Shown here: positions 40,190 through 49,121 of the stretch, piece by piece
How positions within the stretch are numbered: position 1 is the stretch's first letter
Layout of the letters: the number at the start of each line of letters is the position of its first letter
Assembly (NCBI RefSeq): GCF_009299795.1
Contig: NZ_VIGP01000003.1
Location: forward strand, 558,001 to 622,000
Reading direction: 5' to 3'
Length of the DNA stretch: 64,000 nt
Source: Brachybacterium subflavum
Lineage (GTDB): Bacteria > Actinomycetota > Actinomycetes > Actinomycetales > Dermabacteraceae
Notes under the pieces: model-generated
Database searches by the model: none
The model's input: the letters and a program-made list of their open reading frames with translations, nothing else
What the model was told of the DNA's origin: nothing
Position numbers and translations under genes: made by a program

Positions 40190-42304
40190 GTGAGCGCGCC
40201 TGCCACTTCCCCTGACACCGGCGTGCTCCTCGACGACCGCTATGCCGTCGAGGAGCTGATCGCCCGCGGCGGTATGGCCACGGTCTATCGCGGACATGAC
40301 GAACGTCTGGACCGCACCGTGGCCCTCAAGATCATGCATCCGCACCTCGCCGTCGACGAGCAGTTCCGTCGCCGCTTCGCCCGCGAGGCCCGCAGTGCGG
40401 CCAGACTCGCCCATCCGCACGTGGTCGGGGTGTTCGACCAGGGTGAGGACGACGACCGCATCTACCTCTCGATGGAGCTCATCGAGGGCGGGACGCTGCG
40501 CAGCCGCATCACCGACGCCGGGCGGCTCACCGTCCGCGAGGCCCTCGAGGACACCGAGCAGATCCTCGAGGCCCTGGATGCCGCGCACACCGCGGGCATC
40601 GTGCACCGCGACATCAAGCCCGAGAACATCCTGCTCGCCCCCGGCGGCTCCGTGAAGGTCGCCGACTTCGGGCTGGCCCGCGCCATCGGCACCGCGAACT
40701 CGTCGGCCAGCAGCACGCTGCTGGGGACGGTCGCCTACATCAGCCCCGAGGTCGTCACCCGCGGGCACTGCGATGCGCGCAGCGACCTGTACTCGCTGGG
40801 CGTGGTCCTCTACGAGATGCTCACCGGGATCCAGCCGTACACCGGAGAGCAGGCGGTGCACGTCGCCTTCCAGCACGTGCACGAGGACATGCCCGCACCG
40901 TCGGCCCGCGTCTCGACCGTCCCCCGCGAGGTGGACTCCCTCGTGACCTGGGCGTGCGCCCGCGATCCACAGCACCGGCCCCGGGGGGCGGGCGATCTGC
41001 TCGCGGGCGTCCGCGACCTCCTGCGGACCCTGCCCGCCGCCGTGCTCGACGCCGCGCCCTCCGAGCTGCACGACGTCGACACCCAGGATGTGCCGCGCCT
41101 GACCGCGCACCTGGACGACGTCGACCTCGCCGGTGAGGCCGCCGCGCGCGCCTTCCCGCTCGCCGTCCGCCTCGGCGCCGACGACGCGCCGGATGACGGC
41201 GAGGACGACGAGAACGGGAGCGCCGAGAGCGGACCGGCCCGCATCGACGAGCCGGATGCCGCCGGAGCCGGGGGCGCCGCCCCCGCCGACACCGCCTCCC
41301 CCGCACAGGACGACGCGTCCTCCGCGGAGGACGCCGGAGCCTCGTCCCGCGAGGTGGCCCTGCCCGCGGTGCGCCCGCGACGCGGCCGGCATCTCGCCCG
41401 CCCGCTGCGCGGCACCTCGCGCGGCCTGCGCGCGGCGGCCGTGCTCGCCGTCGTCGGCTCGCTCGCTGCGGGCGGAGCGAGCGCAGGTCACTGGTACCTG
41501 CACGAGGGGCCCGGCGGCGATCGCACCGTCCCCGCCCTCGCGGGCACCGACCTCGATGCGGCAGACGCCTCCCTCACCTCGCAGGACCTCGAGACGGCGA
41601 CGAGCGAGGCCTTCAGCGACTCCGTGCCCGCCGGGCACGTGATCTCCTCGACCCCCGCGGCGGGGACCCTCCTCAAGAGGGACGAGAGCGTGAAGCTCGT
41701 CGTCTCCAAGGGGGTCGAGACGTTCCCCGTCCCCACGGTCACCGGGAAGAGCCTCGAGGACGCGAAGAAGGCGGTCGAGGACCAGGGGCTCACTCTCGTC
41801 CAGGACGACGGCGAGTACTCCGAGAAGGTGCCCTCCGGCCAGGTGATCTCCCAGTCGGCGGCCCAGGACGCCCTCCCCGAGGGCGGCGAGGTGCACGTGG
41901 TCGTCTCCAAGGGCCGCGTGCCGATCTCGATCCCGGACCAGACCGGGCGCAGCGAGGACCAGGCGCGCAGCGCCCTCGAGGACGCAGGCTTCACCGTGAC
42001 CACGTCCACGAAGCACTCGGACGTCGCCAAGGGCAAGGTCGCCTCCCAGTCGCCCGCCGACGGCAGCGGGCACCGCGGGGACACGGTGCAGCTCGTGATC
42101 TCCTCCGGGCCGGAGATGGTGAAGGTCCCGAACGTCTTCAACAAGAGCGAGAAGGACGCGAAGGCGGCCCTGACGAAGGCAGGCTTCACGCCCAAGGTCC
42201 AGTACGACCGCGGCGCGCCCGTGCTGGGCACCGTCTACGCGCAGTCGACCAACGGCGGCGAGAAGGCCGCGAAGGGCTCGACCATCACGATCTCGGTGTT
42301 CTGA
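40190..42304 (+). CDS. PASTA-domain Ser/Thr protein kinase (PknL/PknB-like)
   Basis: 704-aa transmembrane Hanks-type kinase sensing cell-wall fragments. The kinase domain has the glycine loop ARGGMATVYRG, Lys47, catalytic Asp141 (VHRDIKPEN), Asp159 (DFG) and ISPEV. A disordered acidic linker (about 310-400) leads to one membrane helix (412-437). Four extracellular PASTA repeats fill residues about 443-704. GTG 40190 lies 7 nt after TACAGT (40177-40182), so a leaderless start is preferred to GTG 40181, which sits inside that hexamer. Confidence 0.95.
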   Translation: MSAPATSPDTGVLLDDRYAVEELIARGGMATVYRGHDERLDRTVALKIMHPHLAVDEQFRRRFAREARSAARLAHPHVVGVFDQGEDDDRIYLSMELIEGGTLRSRITDAGRLTVREALEDTEQILEALDAAHTAGIVHRDIKPENILLAPGGSVKVADFGLARAIGTANSSASSTLLGTVAYISPEVVTRGHCDARSDLYSLGVVLYEMLTGIQPYTGEQAVHVAFQHVHEDMPAPSARVSTVPREVDSLVTWACARDPQHRPRGAGDLLAGVRDLLRTLPAAVLDAAPSELHDVDTQDVPRLTAHLDDVDLAGEAAARAFPLAVRLGADDAPDDGEDDENGSAESGPARIDEPDAAGAGGAAPADTASPAQDDASSAEDAGASSREVALPAVRPRRGRHLARPLRGTSRGLRAAAVLAVVGSLAAGGASAGHWYLHEGPGGDRTVPALAGTDLDAADASLTSQDLETATSEAFSDSVPAGHVISSTPAAGTLLKRDESVKLVVSKGVETFPVPTVTGKSLEDAKKAVEDQGLTLVQDDGEYSEKVPSGQVISQSAAQDALPEGGEVHVVVSKGRVPISIPDQTGRSEDQARSALEDAGFTVTTSTKHSDVAKGKVASQSPADGSGHRGDTVQLVISSGPEMVKVPNVFNKSEKDAKAALTKAGFTPKVQYDRGAPVLGTVYAQSTNGGEKAAKGSTITISVF

Positions 42305-42309
42305 GACGC

Positions 42310-42343
42310 CAGGAGGGCCGACGGTTCCCCGTCGGCCCTCCTG
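42310..42343. terminator. Bidirectional hairpin terminator
   Basis: Perfect 15-bp arms (42310-42324, 42329-42343) with a 4-base loop between the convergent kinase and DAHP synthase genes. Confidence 0.8.
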
Positions 42344-42381
42344 CCGCGTCGTTCAGCGACGCCCGTCGCGGTCCGTGGGCC

Positions 42382-43782
42382 TCAGCGGACGTCCTGGCCG
42401 AGCATCTCAGCGACGAGGAAGGCGAGCTCGAGGGACTGCTGGTGGTTCAGCCGCGGGTCGACGAGCGTCTCGTAGCGGCGCTCGAGGCCGGCCTCGTCGA
42501 TGTGCCCGGTGCCGCCGAGCACCTCGGTGACGTCGTCGCCGGTGAGCTCCATGTGCAGGCCCGCCGGGACCGTGCCCAGCGCCCGGTGGACCTCGAAGAA
42601 CCCGCGGACCTCCTCGAGGATGTCCTCGAAGCGCCGCGTCTTGTAGCCGTTGGACGAGGTGATCGTATTCCCGTGCATCGGATCGGTGACCCAGGCCGGG
42701 GTGGCGCCCGCGTCGCGCACGCCCTCGACGAGGCCGGGCAGCACGTCGCGGATCTTCCCCGCGCCCATCCGGGAGATGAACGTGATGCGCCCCGGTTCGC
42801 GCTCGGGGTCGAGGGTGTCGATGAGGCGCAGAGCGTCGTCCACGGTCGAGCTCGGGCCGAGCTTGACGCCGATGGGGTTGCGCAGGCGCGACATGAACTC
42901 GACGTGCGCGCCGTCGAGCTGACGGGTGCGCTCGCCGATCCACAGGAAGTGGCCCGAGCAGCCGTAGATCTCGCCGGTGCGGGAGTCGATGCGGCTCATC
43001 GCCTCCTCGTAGTCCAGCAGCAGCGCCTCGTGCGAGGCGTAGTACTCGACGCTCTGCAGGGCCTCGAAGTCGGCCCCGATGGCCTCCATGAAGCGCACGG
43101 CCTTGTCGATCTCGCGGGCGATCTGCTCGTAGCGGTCGTAGCCGGGGCCGCGGACGAAGCCCTGGTTCCAGCTGTGCACCTCGCGCAGGTCCGCGAAGCC
43201 GCCGGTGGTGAAGGCCCGCATGAGGTTCAGGCTCTGGGCGCTCGTGGTGTACATCTCCCACAGGCGCTGCGGATCGGGGCGGCGCGCCTCGGGGGTGAAC
43301 TCGAAGCCGTTGACGGCGTCGCCGCGGTAGGTGGGCAGGGTGAGGCCGTCGCGGGTCTCCATGTCCGACGAACGGGGCTTGGCGAACTGGCCTGCCATCC
43401 GCCCCATCTTGATCACCGGCACGGACGCGCCGTAGGTCAGGACGGCCGCCATCTGCAGGATCGTGCGGATCTTGGCGCGGATGCGATCCGCCGTGGAGTC
43501 CGCGAAGGTCTCGGCGCAGTCACCGCCCTGCAGCAGGAACGCCTCCCCGCGCGCGGCGTCGGCCAGGCGGGAGCGGAGCACGTCGACCTCACCGGCGAAG
43601 ACGAGCGGCGGGGCCGCGCGGAGCCGGTCGAAGACGGCTGCGCGCTCGCCCTCGTCGGGCCACGACGGCTGCTGCACCCGGGGATACTCGCGCCAGGTCC
43701 CGAGCGCGGCGAGCTCCTCGCTCGTCGAGGACAGGGAGAAGGCGTGGGCGCGGGCCGGGGTGTGGTGGGTCGTGGAGGTCAC
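42382..43782 (-). CDS. aroG: Class II 3-deoxy-7-phosphoheptulonate (DAHP) synthase
   Basis: 466-aa plant-like class II DAHP synthase, the first shikimate-pathway enzyme, joining PEP and erythrose 4-phosphate. Metal and substrate residues are seen in LLQGGDCAETF, KMGRMAGQFAKPRS, GVKLGPS, RMGAGKIRD and WVTDPMHGN. The length matches the mycobacterial enzyme (Rv2178c). GTG 43782 lies 6 nt after TAGGGT, a leaderless-type start. Confidence 0.96.
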   Translation of the reverse strand: MTSTTHHTPARAHAFSLSSTSEELAALGTWREYPRVQQPSWPDEGERAAVFDRLRAAPPLVFAGEVDVLRSRLADAARGEAFLLQGGDCAETFADSTADRIRAKIRTILQMAAVLTYGASVPVIKMGRMAGQFAKPRSSDMETRDGLTLPTYRGDAVNGFEFTPEARRPDPQRLWEMYTTSAQSLNLMRAFTTGGFADLREVHSWNQGFVRGPGYDRYEQIAREIDKAVRFMEAIGADFEALQSVEYYASHEALLLDYEEAMSRIDSRTGEIYGCSGHFLWIGERTRQLDGAHVEFMSRLRNPIGVKLGPSSTVDDALRLIDTLDPEREPGRITFISRMGAGKIRDVLPGLVEGVRDAGATPAWVTDPMHGNTITSSNGYKTRRFEDILEEVRGFFEVHRALGTVPAGLHMELTGDDVTEVLGGTGHIDEAGLERRYETLVDPRLNHQQSLELAFLVAEMLGQDVR

Positions 43783-43903
43783 CGGGTCACCCTACCGAGA
43801 ACCGTGACCACCGCGCGCGGGCGCCCGTGCGCGACGGTCCGTCGCGCCGATCGCACACCGGCGGTGCAGGAGCGGCGGGGCCGGTCGACCCCGTCCGATG
43901 CGG

Positions 43904-44632
43904 TCAGCGGGACGCGCGCGTCGTCCGCGGAGCGGCCTCCCCGCGCGCGAGCGCGGCCTTGACGTCTGCCGCATACGTGTCGACGTAGTCCTGTCCCGTC
44001 AGCTGCTGGACGTGCAGCATGAGCAGGTCGGTGAGGGTGCGCGCGGCCTGCGGGTCCGCGCGGGCCGCCTCGAGGTCGCCGAGCACCTGCGCAGGATCGA
44101 TCGGAGCGCCGACGAGCACCTCGATGCGCGGGCGCCGGCGCGGGACGATCCGTCGGCCGCGCTGCGCCTCGAAGCTGCCGAGCATGCCGATCGGCACCAG
44201 CGGCGCACCGGTCGCGATCGCGAGGCGCGCCGCGCCCGTCTTCCCGCGGTGCAGTCGTCCGTCGGGACTGCGCGTCCCCTCGGGGTAGATGCCCAGCAGC
44301 CCGCCGGAGCGCAGGACGCGCAGGCCCGCCTCGATCGCGCCCTCCGAGGCGCTCCCCCCGGTGCGGTCCACGGGCATCACGCCGAGGGATCGCATGAGGC
44401 GCCCGAAGGCACGGGACGCCGGGGAGGTGCCGGAGAAGAAATCGGACTTCGCCAGGAAGTGCACGGTGCGCCGCACCTGGGCCGGCATGAAGACGGTGTC
44501 GGCGCCCGAGAGGTGGCTGCTGGCGAGGATCGCGGGGCCCTCGTCCGGGATGTGCTGGGTGCCCGAGATGCGCGGCGCGTAGACCACGCGCAGCACGGCG
44601 GCCACCACGGGCTTCGCGACCTCGTAGAGCAT
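43904..44632 (-). CDS. 1-acyl-sn-glycerol-3-phosphate acyltransferase family protein
   Basis: 242-aa PlsC-type acyltransferase for phospholipid or glycolipid synthesis. The HX4D catalytic motif is HLSGAD (His40, Asp45), and GIYPEGTRS (Glu118) binds the glycerol phosphate. It may associate with the membrane through its N-terminal hydrophobic helix. GAGG lies 9 nt before ATG 44632. It corresponds in position to Rv2182c. Confidence 0.9.
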   Translation of the reverse strand: MLYEVAKPVVAAVLRVVYAPRISGTQHIPDEGPAILASSHLSGADTVFMPAQVRRTVHFLAKSDFFSGTSPASRAFGRLMRSLGVMPVDRTGGSASEGAIEAGLRVLRSGGLLGIYPEGTRSPDGRLHRGKTGAARLAIATGAPLVPIGMLGSFEAQRGRRIVPRRRPRIEVLVGAPIDPAQVLGDLEAARADPQAARTLTDLLMLHVQQLTGQDYVDTYAADVKAALARGEAAPRTTRASR

Positions 44633-44705
44633 CGGCGGTGTCCTCGTCGATCGTTCTGTGCTGGGGCGGACCCCATCGGAGCGGGGCAGGTGGGACCATG
44701 GGCGC

Positions 44706-45482
44706 ATGGCCTTCAGCGAGCTGTCCCTGCCGTGGCGGAGCGCGCCCCACTCTAACCCGGCGGGCGGTCTCCTCCTCTGCCACGGATTCACCGGGACCCC
44801 GCACGCCGTGCGCCCCTGGGCCGAGGACCACGCCGCCCACGGCTGGGATGTGCGCACTCCCCTGCTGCCCGGGCACGGCAGCACCTGGCAGGAGATGTCT
44901 GCCTCCTCCTGGGAGGACTGGTACGGGACCGTGCGGGAGAGCGCGCTCGAGCTGCAGCGCGAGCACGGCACGATCGCCGTGGGCGGCATCTCCATGGGCG
45001 GGACGCTCGCCGCCGCGCTCGCCGAGGACCCTGCCCTCGCCCCGCGGATCGGCGCACTGGTGCTGGTCAATGCCGCGATGGTCGACTCCCCCGTGTGGGC
45101 GCTCGCCCCCGCGCTGTCCCGCGTCGTCCCCTCGATCGGGGCGATCGCCGGGGACATCCGGCGCGAGGGCGTGATCGAGGAGGCCTATGACCGCACGCCT
45201 CTTCGCGCCGTCGGCCAGCTCCGCACCCTGGTGCGCCGCACCCGCGCGGGCCTGGGCACGATCACCACTCCGACCCTGGTCGCGGTGTCTCCGCAGGACC
45301 GCACCGTCCCCCCGCGCTCGAGCGACGTGATCGCATCCCGGATCGCGGGTCCCCTCGAGAGGATGACGCTGGGGGCGAGCGGACACCTCGCGACCCTTGA
45401 CCATGATGCCCCGGAGCTGTTCGCGCGCTCCCGCGCCCACCTCGAGCGCTGCCTGTCGACGAGCCCGCAGGAGGACCGATGA
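44706..45482 (+). CDS. Alpha/beta hydrolase (carboxylesterase/monoacylglycerol lipase-like)
   Basis: 258-aa serine hydrolase of the Est30-type family. LCHGFTGTP forms the oxyanion region, Ser96 in GGISMGGTL is the nucleophile, the aspartate lies in VSPQDRTVP and the histidine in SGHLATLDHD. GACCAT ends 6 nt before ATG 44706. Its stop overlaps the next gene by ATGA. The substrate is probably a short acyl ester; it is next to an acyltransferase and an acyl-CoA ligase, suggesting lipid turnover. Confidence 0.88.
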   Translation: MAFSELSLPWRSAPHSNPAGGLLLCHGFTGTPHAVRPWAEDHAAHGWDVRTPLLPGHGSTWQEMSASSWEDWYGTVRESALELQREHGTIAVGGISMGGTLAAALAEDPALAPRIGALVLVNAAMVDSPVWALAPALSRVVPSIGAIAGDIRREGVIEEAYDRTPLRAVGQLRTLVRRTRAGLGTITTPTLVAVSPQDRTVPPRSSDVIASRIAGPLERMTLGASGHLATLDHDAPELFARSRAHLERCLSTSPQEDR

Positions 45483-45943
45483 GCACGCCGAGCACGCCGG
45501 CACCGGACCCCGAGGAGACGGGCGACGGGAGCGGTCGCCGCGACTTCGACGAGGAGTTCGCGCGGATCCTGGACGCCGAGGGGATCGCCCCGGAGGGCTC
45601 GGAGGCGCCGAAGGCCCCGGAGGCATCGGATCCCTCGGCGCCCTCCTCGTCGCAACCCGGCCCCGGGCCGGGGCCGGCCGGCGCCGACGCCGCCGAGGAC
45701 GAGGTGCTGCTCGGGGACTTCGAGCCCCCGGATCCCGACCTGCCGCAGGCCTCGGACTCCGCCGTGTGGTCGTGGACCGCGCTCCTCGGAGGCGTGCTGC
45801 TCGCGCTGCTCGCCGCCGTGCTCGACTCGATCCCGACATGGGTGGGCGCGCTCGGCGGCATCGCCGCCGTCGGCGGCCTCGTGGCGCTGATCGCGCGCAT
45901 CCCGCCGGACCGCTCCGACCCCACCGACGGCGCCCAGGTCTGA
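45479..45943 (+). CDS. Small membrane protein of unknown function
   Basis: 154-aa protein with a Pro/Glu/Ser-rich soluble N-terminal half, including RDFDEEFARILDAEG, and two C-terminal membrane helices (about residues 98-140) joined by a short DSIPTW turn. I do not recognise the family beyond similarity to short actinobacterial hypothetical proteins. It starts inside the hydrolase stop (ATGA) and is surely cotranscribed with it. Confidence 0.75.
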   Translation: MSTPSTPAPDPEETGDGSGRRDFDEEFARILDAEGIAPEGSEAPKAPEASDPSAPSSSQPGPGPGPAGADAAEDEVLLGDFEPPDPDLPQASDSAVWSWTALLGGVLLALLAAVLDSIPTWVGALGGIAAVGGLVALIARIPPDRSDPTDGAQV

Positions 45944-45959
45944 GAGCGCAGGAGCCGCC

Positions 45960-46904
45960 TCAGGCGTCCTGGCGGGCGAGGTCGGCGGCGCCGATCATCC
46001 CGGCATGATTCCCGGTGCGGGCGACGGCGAAGCGGGCGAGGGGCCGGTGCCCGCGGGCGACGAGCTCGGACGCGTAGGACTCCCGCGCGGGGTCCAGCAG
46101 CAGGTCCCCCGCGCTGCCGACCCCGCCTCCGACGACGAAGATCTCGGGATCGAGGACGGCGCTCAGGCTCGCCGCCCCGTAGCCCAGCCAGTGCCCGAGC
46201 TCGGACAGCAGCGCGACCGCCCCCTCGTCGCCCTCCTGGGCGGCATGGGTGACCATCGGACCGTCGATCGCGGACGCGTCCCCTCCCGCGCGCTCGAGCA
46301 GCGGGGCGTAGAGCGGCTCCGAGGAGACGGCGCGGGCCCGGGCGGCGCGCACGAGCGCCGTGCCCGAGGTGTACTGCTCGAGGCAGCCGCGGCGTCCGCA
46401 GCCGCACCACTGTCCCTCCGGCACGAGGTTCATGTGCGCGACCTCGCCCGCGAAGCCGCCGCTGCCGCGCACCAGGCGGCCGTCGAGGACCAGCGCCCCG
46501 CCGAGCCCCGTGCCCACGGTGAGCATGAGCATGTCGGAGGCCTCCTGGGCGGCTCCGAAGCGGAACTCCGCCCAGCCCGCGGCGTTGGCGTCGTTCTCGA
46601 CGACGACGGGGAGGTCGATCCGCCCCTCGATGTCGTCGGCGATCGCGGCGTCGCGCCAGGCCAGGTTCGCGGCGAACACGATCGTGCGGCGGTCGGCGCC
46701 CACGAAGCCGGCCGCGCCGATGCCGACGCCGGCGACCTCGTGGTCCGCGCTCAGCTCGCGCACCGCGTCCACGACCGCGGACTGGATGAGGTCCTGGTCC
46801 GTGGCCGGGGTGTCGCGGCGGGTGCTCGCGACGATGCGTCCCTCCTCGTCCACGACGCCTGCGGCGATCTTGGTTCCGCCGATGTCGACGCCGATCGAGT
46901 GCAT
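45960..46904 (-). CDS. glk: ROK family glucokinase
   Basis: 314-aa sugar kinase. IGVDIGGTKIAAG is the ATP-binding loop, VVENDANAAGWAE holds the catalytic aspartate, GTGLGGA follows, and CGCGRRGCLEQY (near residue 168) is the ROK zinc motif. Glucose is the likely substrate. GGAAGGGG precedes ATG 46904. A minus-strand -10 TACGAT lies at 47023-47018 in the 250-bp divergent region shared with the FadD15-like gene. Confidence 0.92.
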   Translation of the reverse strand: MHSIGVDIGGTKIAAGVVDEEGRIVASTRRDTPATDQDLIQSAVVDAVRELSADHEVAGVGIGAAGFVGADRRTIVFAANLAWRDAAIADDIEGRIDLPVVVENDANAAGWAEFRFGAAQEASDMLMLTVGTGLGGALVLDGRLVRGSGGFAGEVAHMNLVPEGQWCGCGRRGCLEQYTSGTALVRAARARAVSSEPLYAPLLERAGGDASAIDGPMVTHAAQEGDEGAVALLSELGHWLGYGAASLSAVLDPEIFVVGGGVGSAGDLLLDPARESYASELVARGHRPLARFAVARTGNHAGMIGAADLARQDA

Positions 46905-47038
46905 GGGACCCCTTCCGGTCTGTGCGCCGTGCGCGAGGAGCGCGATGCGCATCATGGTTGCTGCGCGTGTCGTCGGGGCGCCGCGGGAAGCGGCCCCGCG
47001 CTCCGCCGCGCGCGCCCATCGTACGGTCCCGTCTGCCG

Positions 47039-47044
47039 TAGGAT
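47039..47044 (+). promoter_or_regulatory. -10 element of the fadD15-like gene
   Basis: TAGGAT at 47039-47044 would start a leader of about 105 nt before GTG 47155. No strong -35 is seen. Confidence 0.35.
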
Positions 47045-47154
47045 GCAGGCCAGACCAGGTCCCGAGAGCGCCGGCGACGCGGCCGATGCGCAGATGGGTC
47101 CGCCGACGAGAACGTCCGGGACCGCCCCACGGGGTCCCGATCGAAGGAGCCTCC

Positions 47155-48960
47155 GTGAAGCAGTACGGCACCCCGGCCAATCACCGCAGCCGCGAGGACG
47201 AGAACACCACGGATCTGCTGCTGGAGCGCCACGCTCGCCACTCCGGCACCCCGATCTTCGAGCTGCGCGAGGGCGATGGGCCCTTCCGTCCGCTCTCCTC
47301 CACCGATTTCCTGCTGCAGGTGCAGGCACTGGCCAAGGGCTTCATCGCTGCGGGGGTGAAGCCGGGCGACGTCGTCGCGATCATGGCCCGCACGAGCTTC
47401 GACTGGGTGCTCGTGGATTGGGCGCTGTGGTTCTCCGGTGCCGTCTCCGTCGCGATCTACGAGACCTCCTCCCCCTCGCAGGTGCAGTGGATCGCGAGCG
47501 ACTCCGGGGCGCGCTTCGCGGTCGTCGAGTCCTCCCGCCACCGCGAGGACCTCGAGTCGGTGCGGGGCGAGCTGCCGGACCTGGAGAAGATCTGGGTGAT
47601 CGACGACGGCGACCTCACGACGATCGCCGACGGCGGCTCGGGAGTCAGCGACGCGGACCTCGAGGAGCGCAGGACATCGCGGCGCCTGGCCGACGTCGCG
47701 ACGCTCATCTACACCTCGGGCACGACGGGACGTCCCAAGGGTGTCGAGCTCACGCACGGCAACTTCGTGGACACGGCGCGCAGCGCCGTCGACTTCCTGG
47801 GGGACGAGGTGCTGCCGTCGGCATCCCGAGCCCTCATGTTCCTCCCCCTCGCGCACGTCTTCGCGCGGCTCCTGCACGTCACCCAGACTCTCGCGGGGGC
47901 GACCACCGCCTTCACCCCGGACACCAAGAACCTGCTGCCGGACCTCGCCGCCTTCCGGCCCACCTTCCTGCTGGCCGTGCCTCGGGTCTTCGAGAAGGTC
48001 TACAACGGCGCCGAGCAGAAGGCGATCACAGGGGGCAAGGGGAAGATCTTCGCCGCTGGCGCCGACACCGCGGTGGCCTATTCGAAGGCGCTGAGCGCGG
48101 GCCGGGTGCCTCTCGCACTGCGCGCGAAGCACACGCTCTTCGACCTCGTGCTGTACCGGACGCTGCGGGGGGCCATGGGCGGACACGTGCGCTGGTCCGT
48201 CTCCGGCGGCGCACCGCTGGGCGACCGTCTCGCGCACTTCTTCCGCGGCATCGGCGTGACGATCCTCGAGGGGTACGGGCTCACCGAGACCACGGCGCCC
48301 GTGGCCGTGAACCTGCCCTGGGACGTCAAGCCGGGCACCGTCGGCCCGCCGCTGCCCGGAGGGACCGTCGCGATCGCCGACAACGGCGAGCTGCTCGTGA
48401 AGGGGGTCATGGTCTTCCGCGGCTACCACGGGAACCCCGAGGCGACCCGTGCCGCTTTCGAGGACGGCTGGTTCCGCACCGGCGACCTCGCCTCCCTGGA
48501 CGACGACGGCTCGATCACGATCATCGGCCGCACCAAGGAGCTGCTGGTCACCGCCGGCGGGAAGAACGTCTCCCCCGCCCCGCTCGAGGACGCACTGCGC
48601 GCGCATCCGCTCATCAGCCAGTGCATCGTCGTGGGCGACCAGAAGCCGTTCGTCGCCGCGATCCTCACGCTCGACGAGGAGATGCTGCCCACCTGGCTGA
48701 AGAACCAGGGCCTGCCCGAGATGACGATCGCCGAGGCCGCGAAGGACGACACCGTCCGCGCGGCTCTGCAGGAGGCGGTCGACGCCGCGAACACCTCGGT
48801 GTCCCGCGCCGAGTCGATCCGCGTCTTCGAGGTGATCGACACCGACTTCACCGAGGAGAACGGCTACCTCACCCCGTCCCTCAAGCTCAAGCGCAACGTC
48901 GTCACCAAGGACTACGCGGACCTCATCGAGACCATCTACTCCCGCCCGAAGAAGAGCTGA
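47155..48960 (+). CDS. Long-chain fatty-acid-CoA ligase (FadD15-like)
   Basis: 601-aa AMP-dependent acyl-CoA synthetase. It carries the P-loop YTSGTTGRPKG near residue 187, the adenylate motif EGYGLTETTAPV, GWFRTGDLASLDDDG and the C-terminal lysine loop GRTKELLVTAGGKNVSP. It activates fatty acids to acyl-CoA. Start GTG 47155 has GAAGGAG 5 nt upstream. Position and length match Rv2187 of M. tuberculosis. Confidence 0.94.
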   Translation: MKQYGTPANHRSREDENTTDLLLERHARHSGTPIFELREGDGPFRPLSSTDFLLQVQALAKGFIAAGVKPGDVVAIMARTSFDWVLVDWALWFSGAVSVAIYETSSPSQVQWIASDSGARFAVVESSRHREDLESVRGELPDLEKIWVIDDGDLTTIADGGSGVSDADLEERRTSRRLADVATLIYTSGTTGRPKGVELTHGNFVDTARSAVDFLGDEVLPSASRALMFLPLAHVFARLLHVTQTLAGATTAFTPDTKNLLPDLAAFRPTFLLAVPRVFEKVYNGAEQKAITGGKGKIFAAGADTAVAYSKALSAGRVPLALRAKHTLFDLVLYRTLRGAMGGHVRWSVSGGAPLGDRLAHFFRGIGVTILEGYGLTETTAPVAVNLPWDVKPGTVGPPLPGGTVAIADNGELLVKGVMVFRGYHGNPEATRAAFEDGWFRTGDLASLDDDGSITIIGRTKELLVTAGGKNVSPAPLEDALRAHPLISQCIVVGDQKPFVAAILTLDEEMLPTWLKNQGLPEMTIAEAAKDDTVRAALQEAVDAANTSVSRAESIRVFEVIDTDFTEENGYLTPSLKLKRNVVTKDYADLIETIYSRPKKS

Positions 48961-48983
48961 GGCCAGGGATACGTCGGCCGTCA

Positions 48984-48999
48984 GCCGTCGGCCGACGGC
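48984..48999. terminator. Palindrome after the fadD15-like gene
   Basis: A 16-bp perfect palindrome, GCCGTCGGCCGACGGC, among several overlapping GGCCG repeats, 24 nt after the stop codon; possibly a terminator. Confidence 0.4.
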
Positions 49000-49121
49000 C
49001 TTCGGCCGCCGTCCGGTCCCGGCCACGGCCCGGAGCAGGTCGGGGCGCGGGCCCCGCACCCCGCCGCTCCCCTGACGGAGGCGCCGCCCCGGATGTCCGC
49101 CCCTCGTCCTAGTCTTCGACC

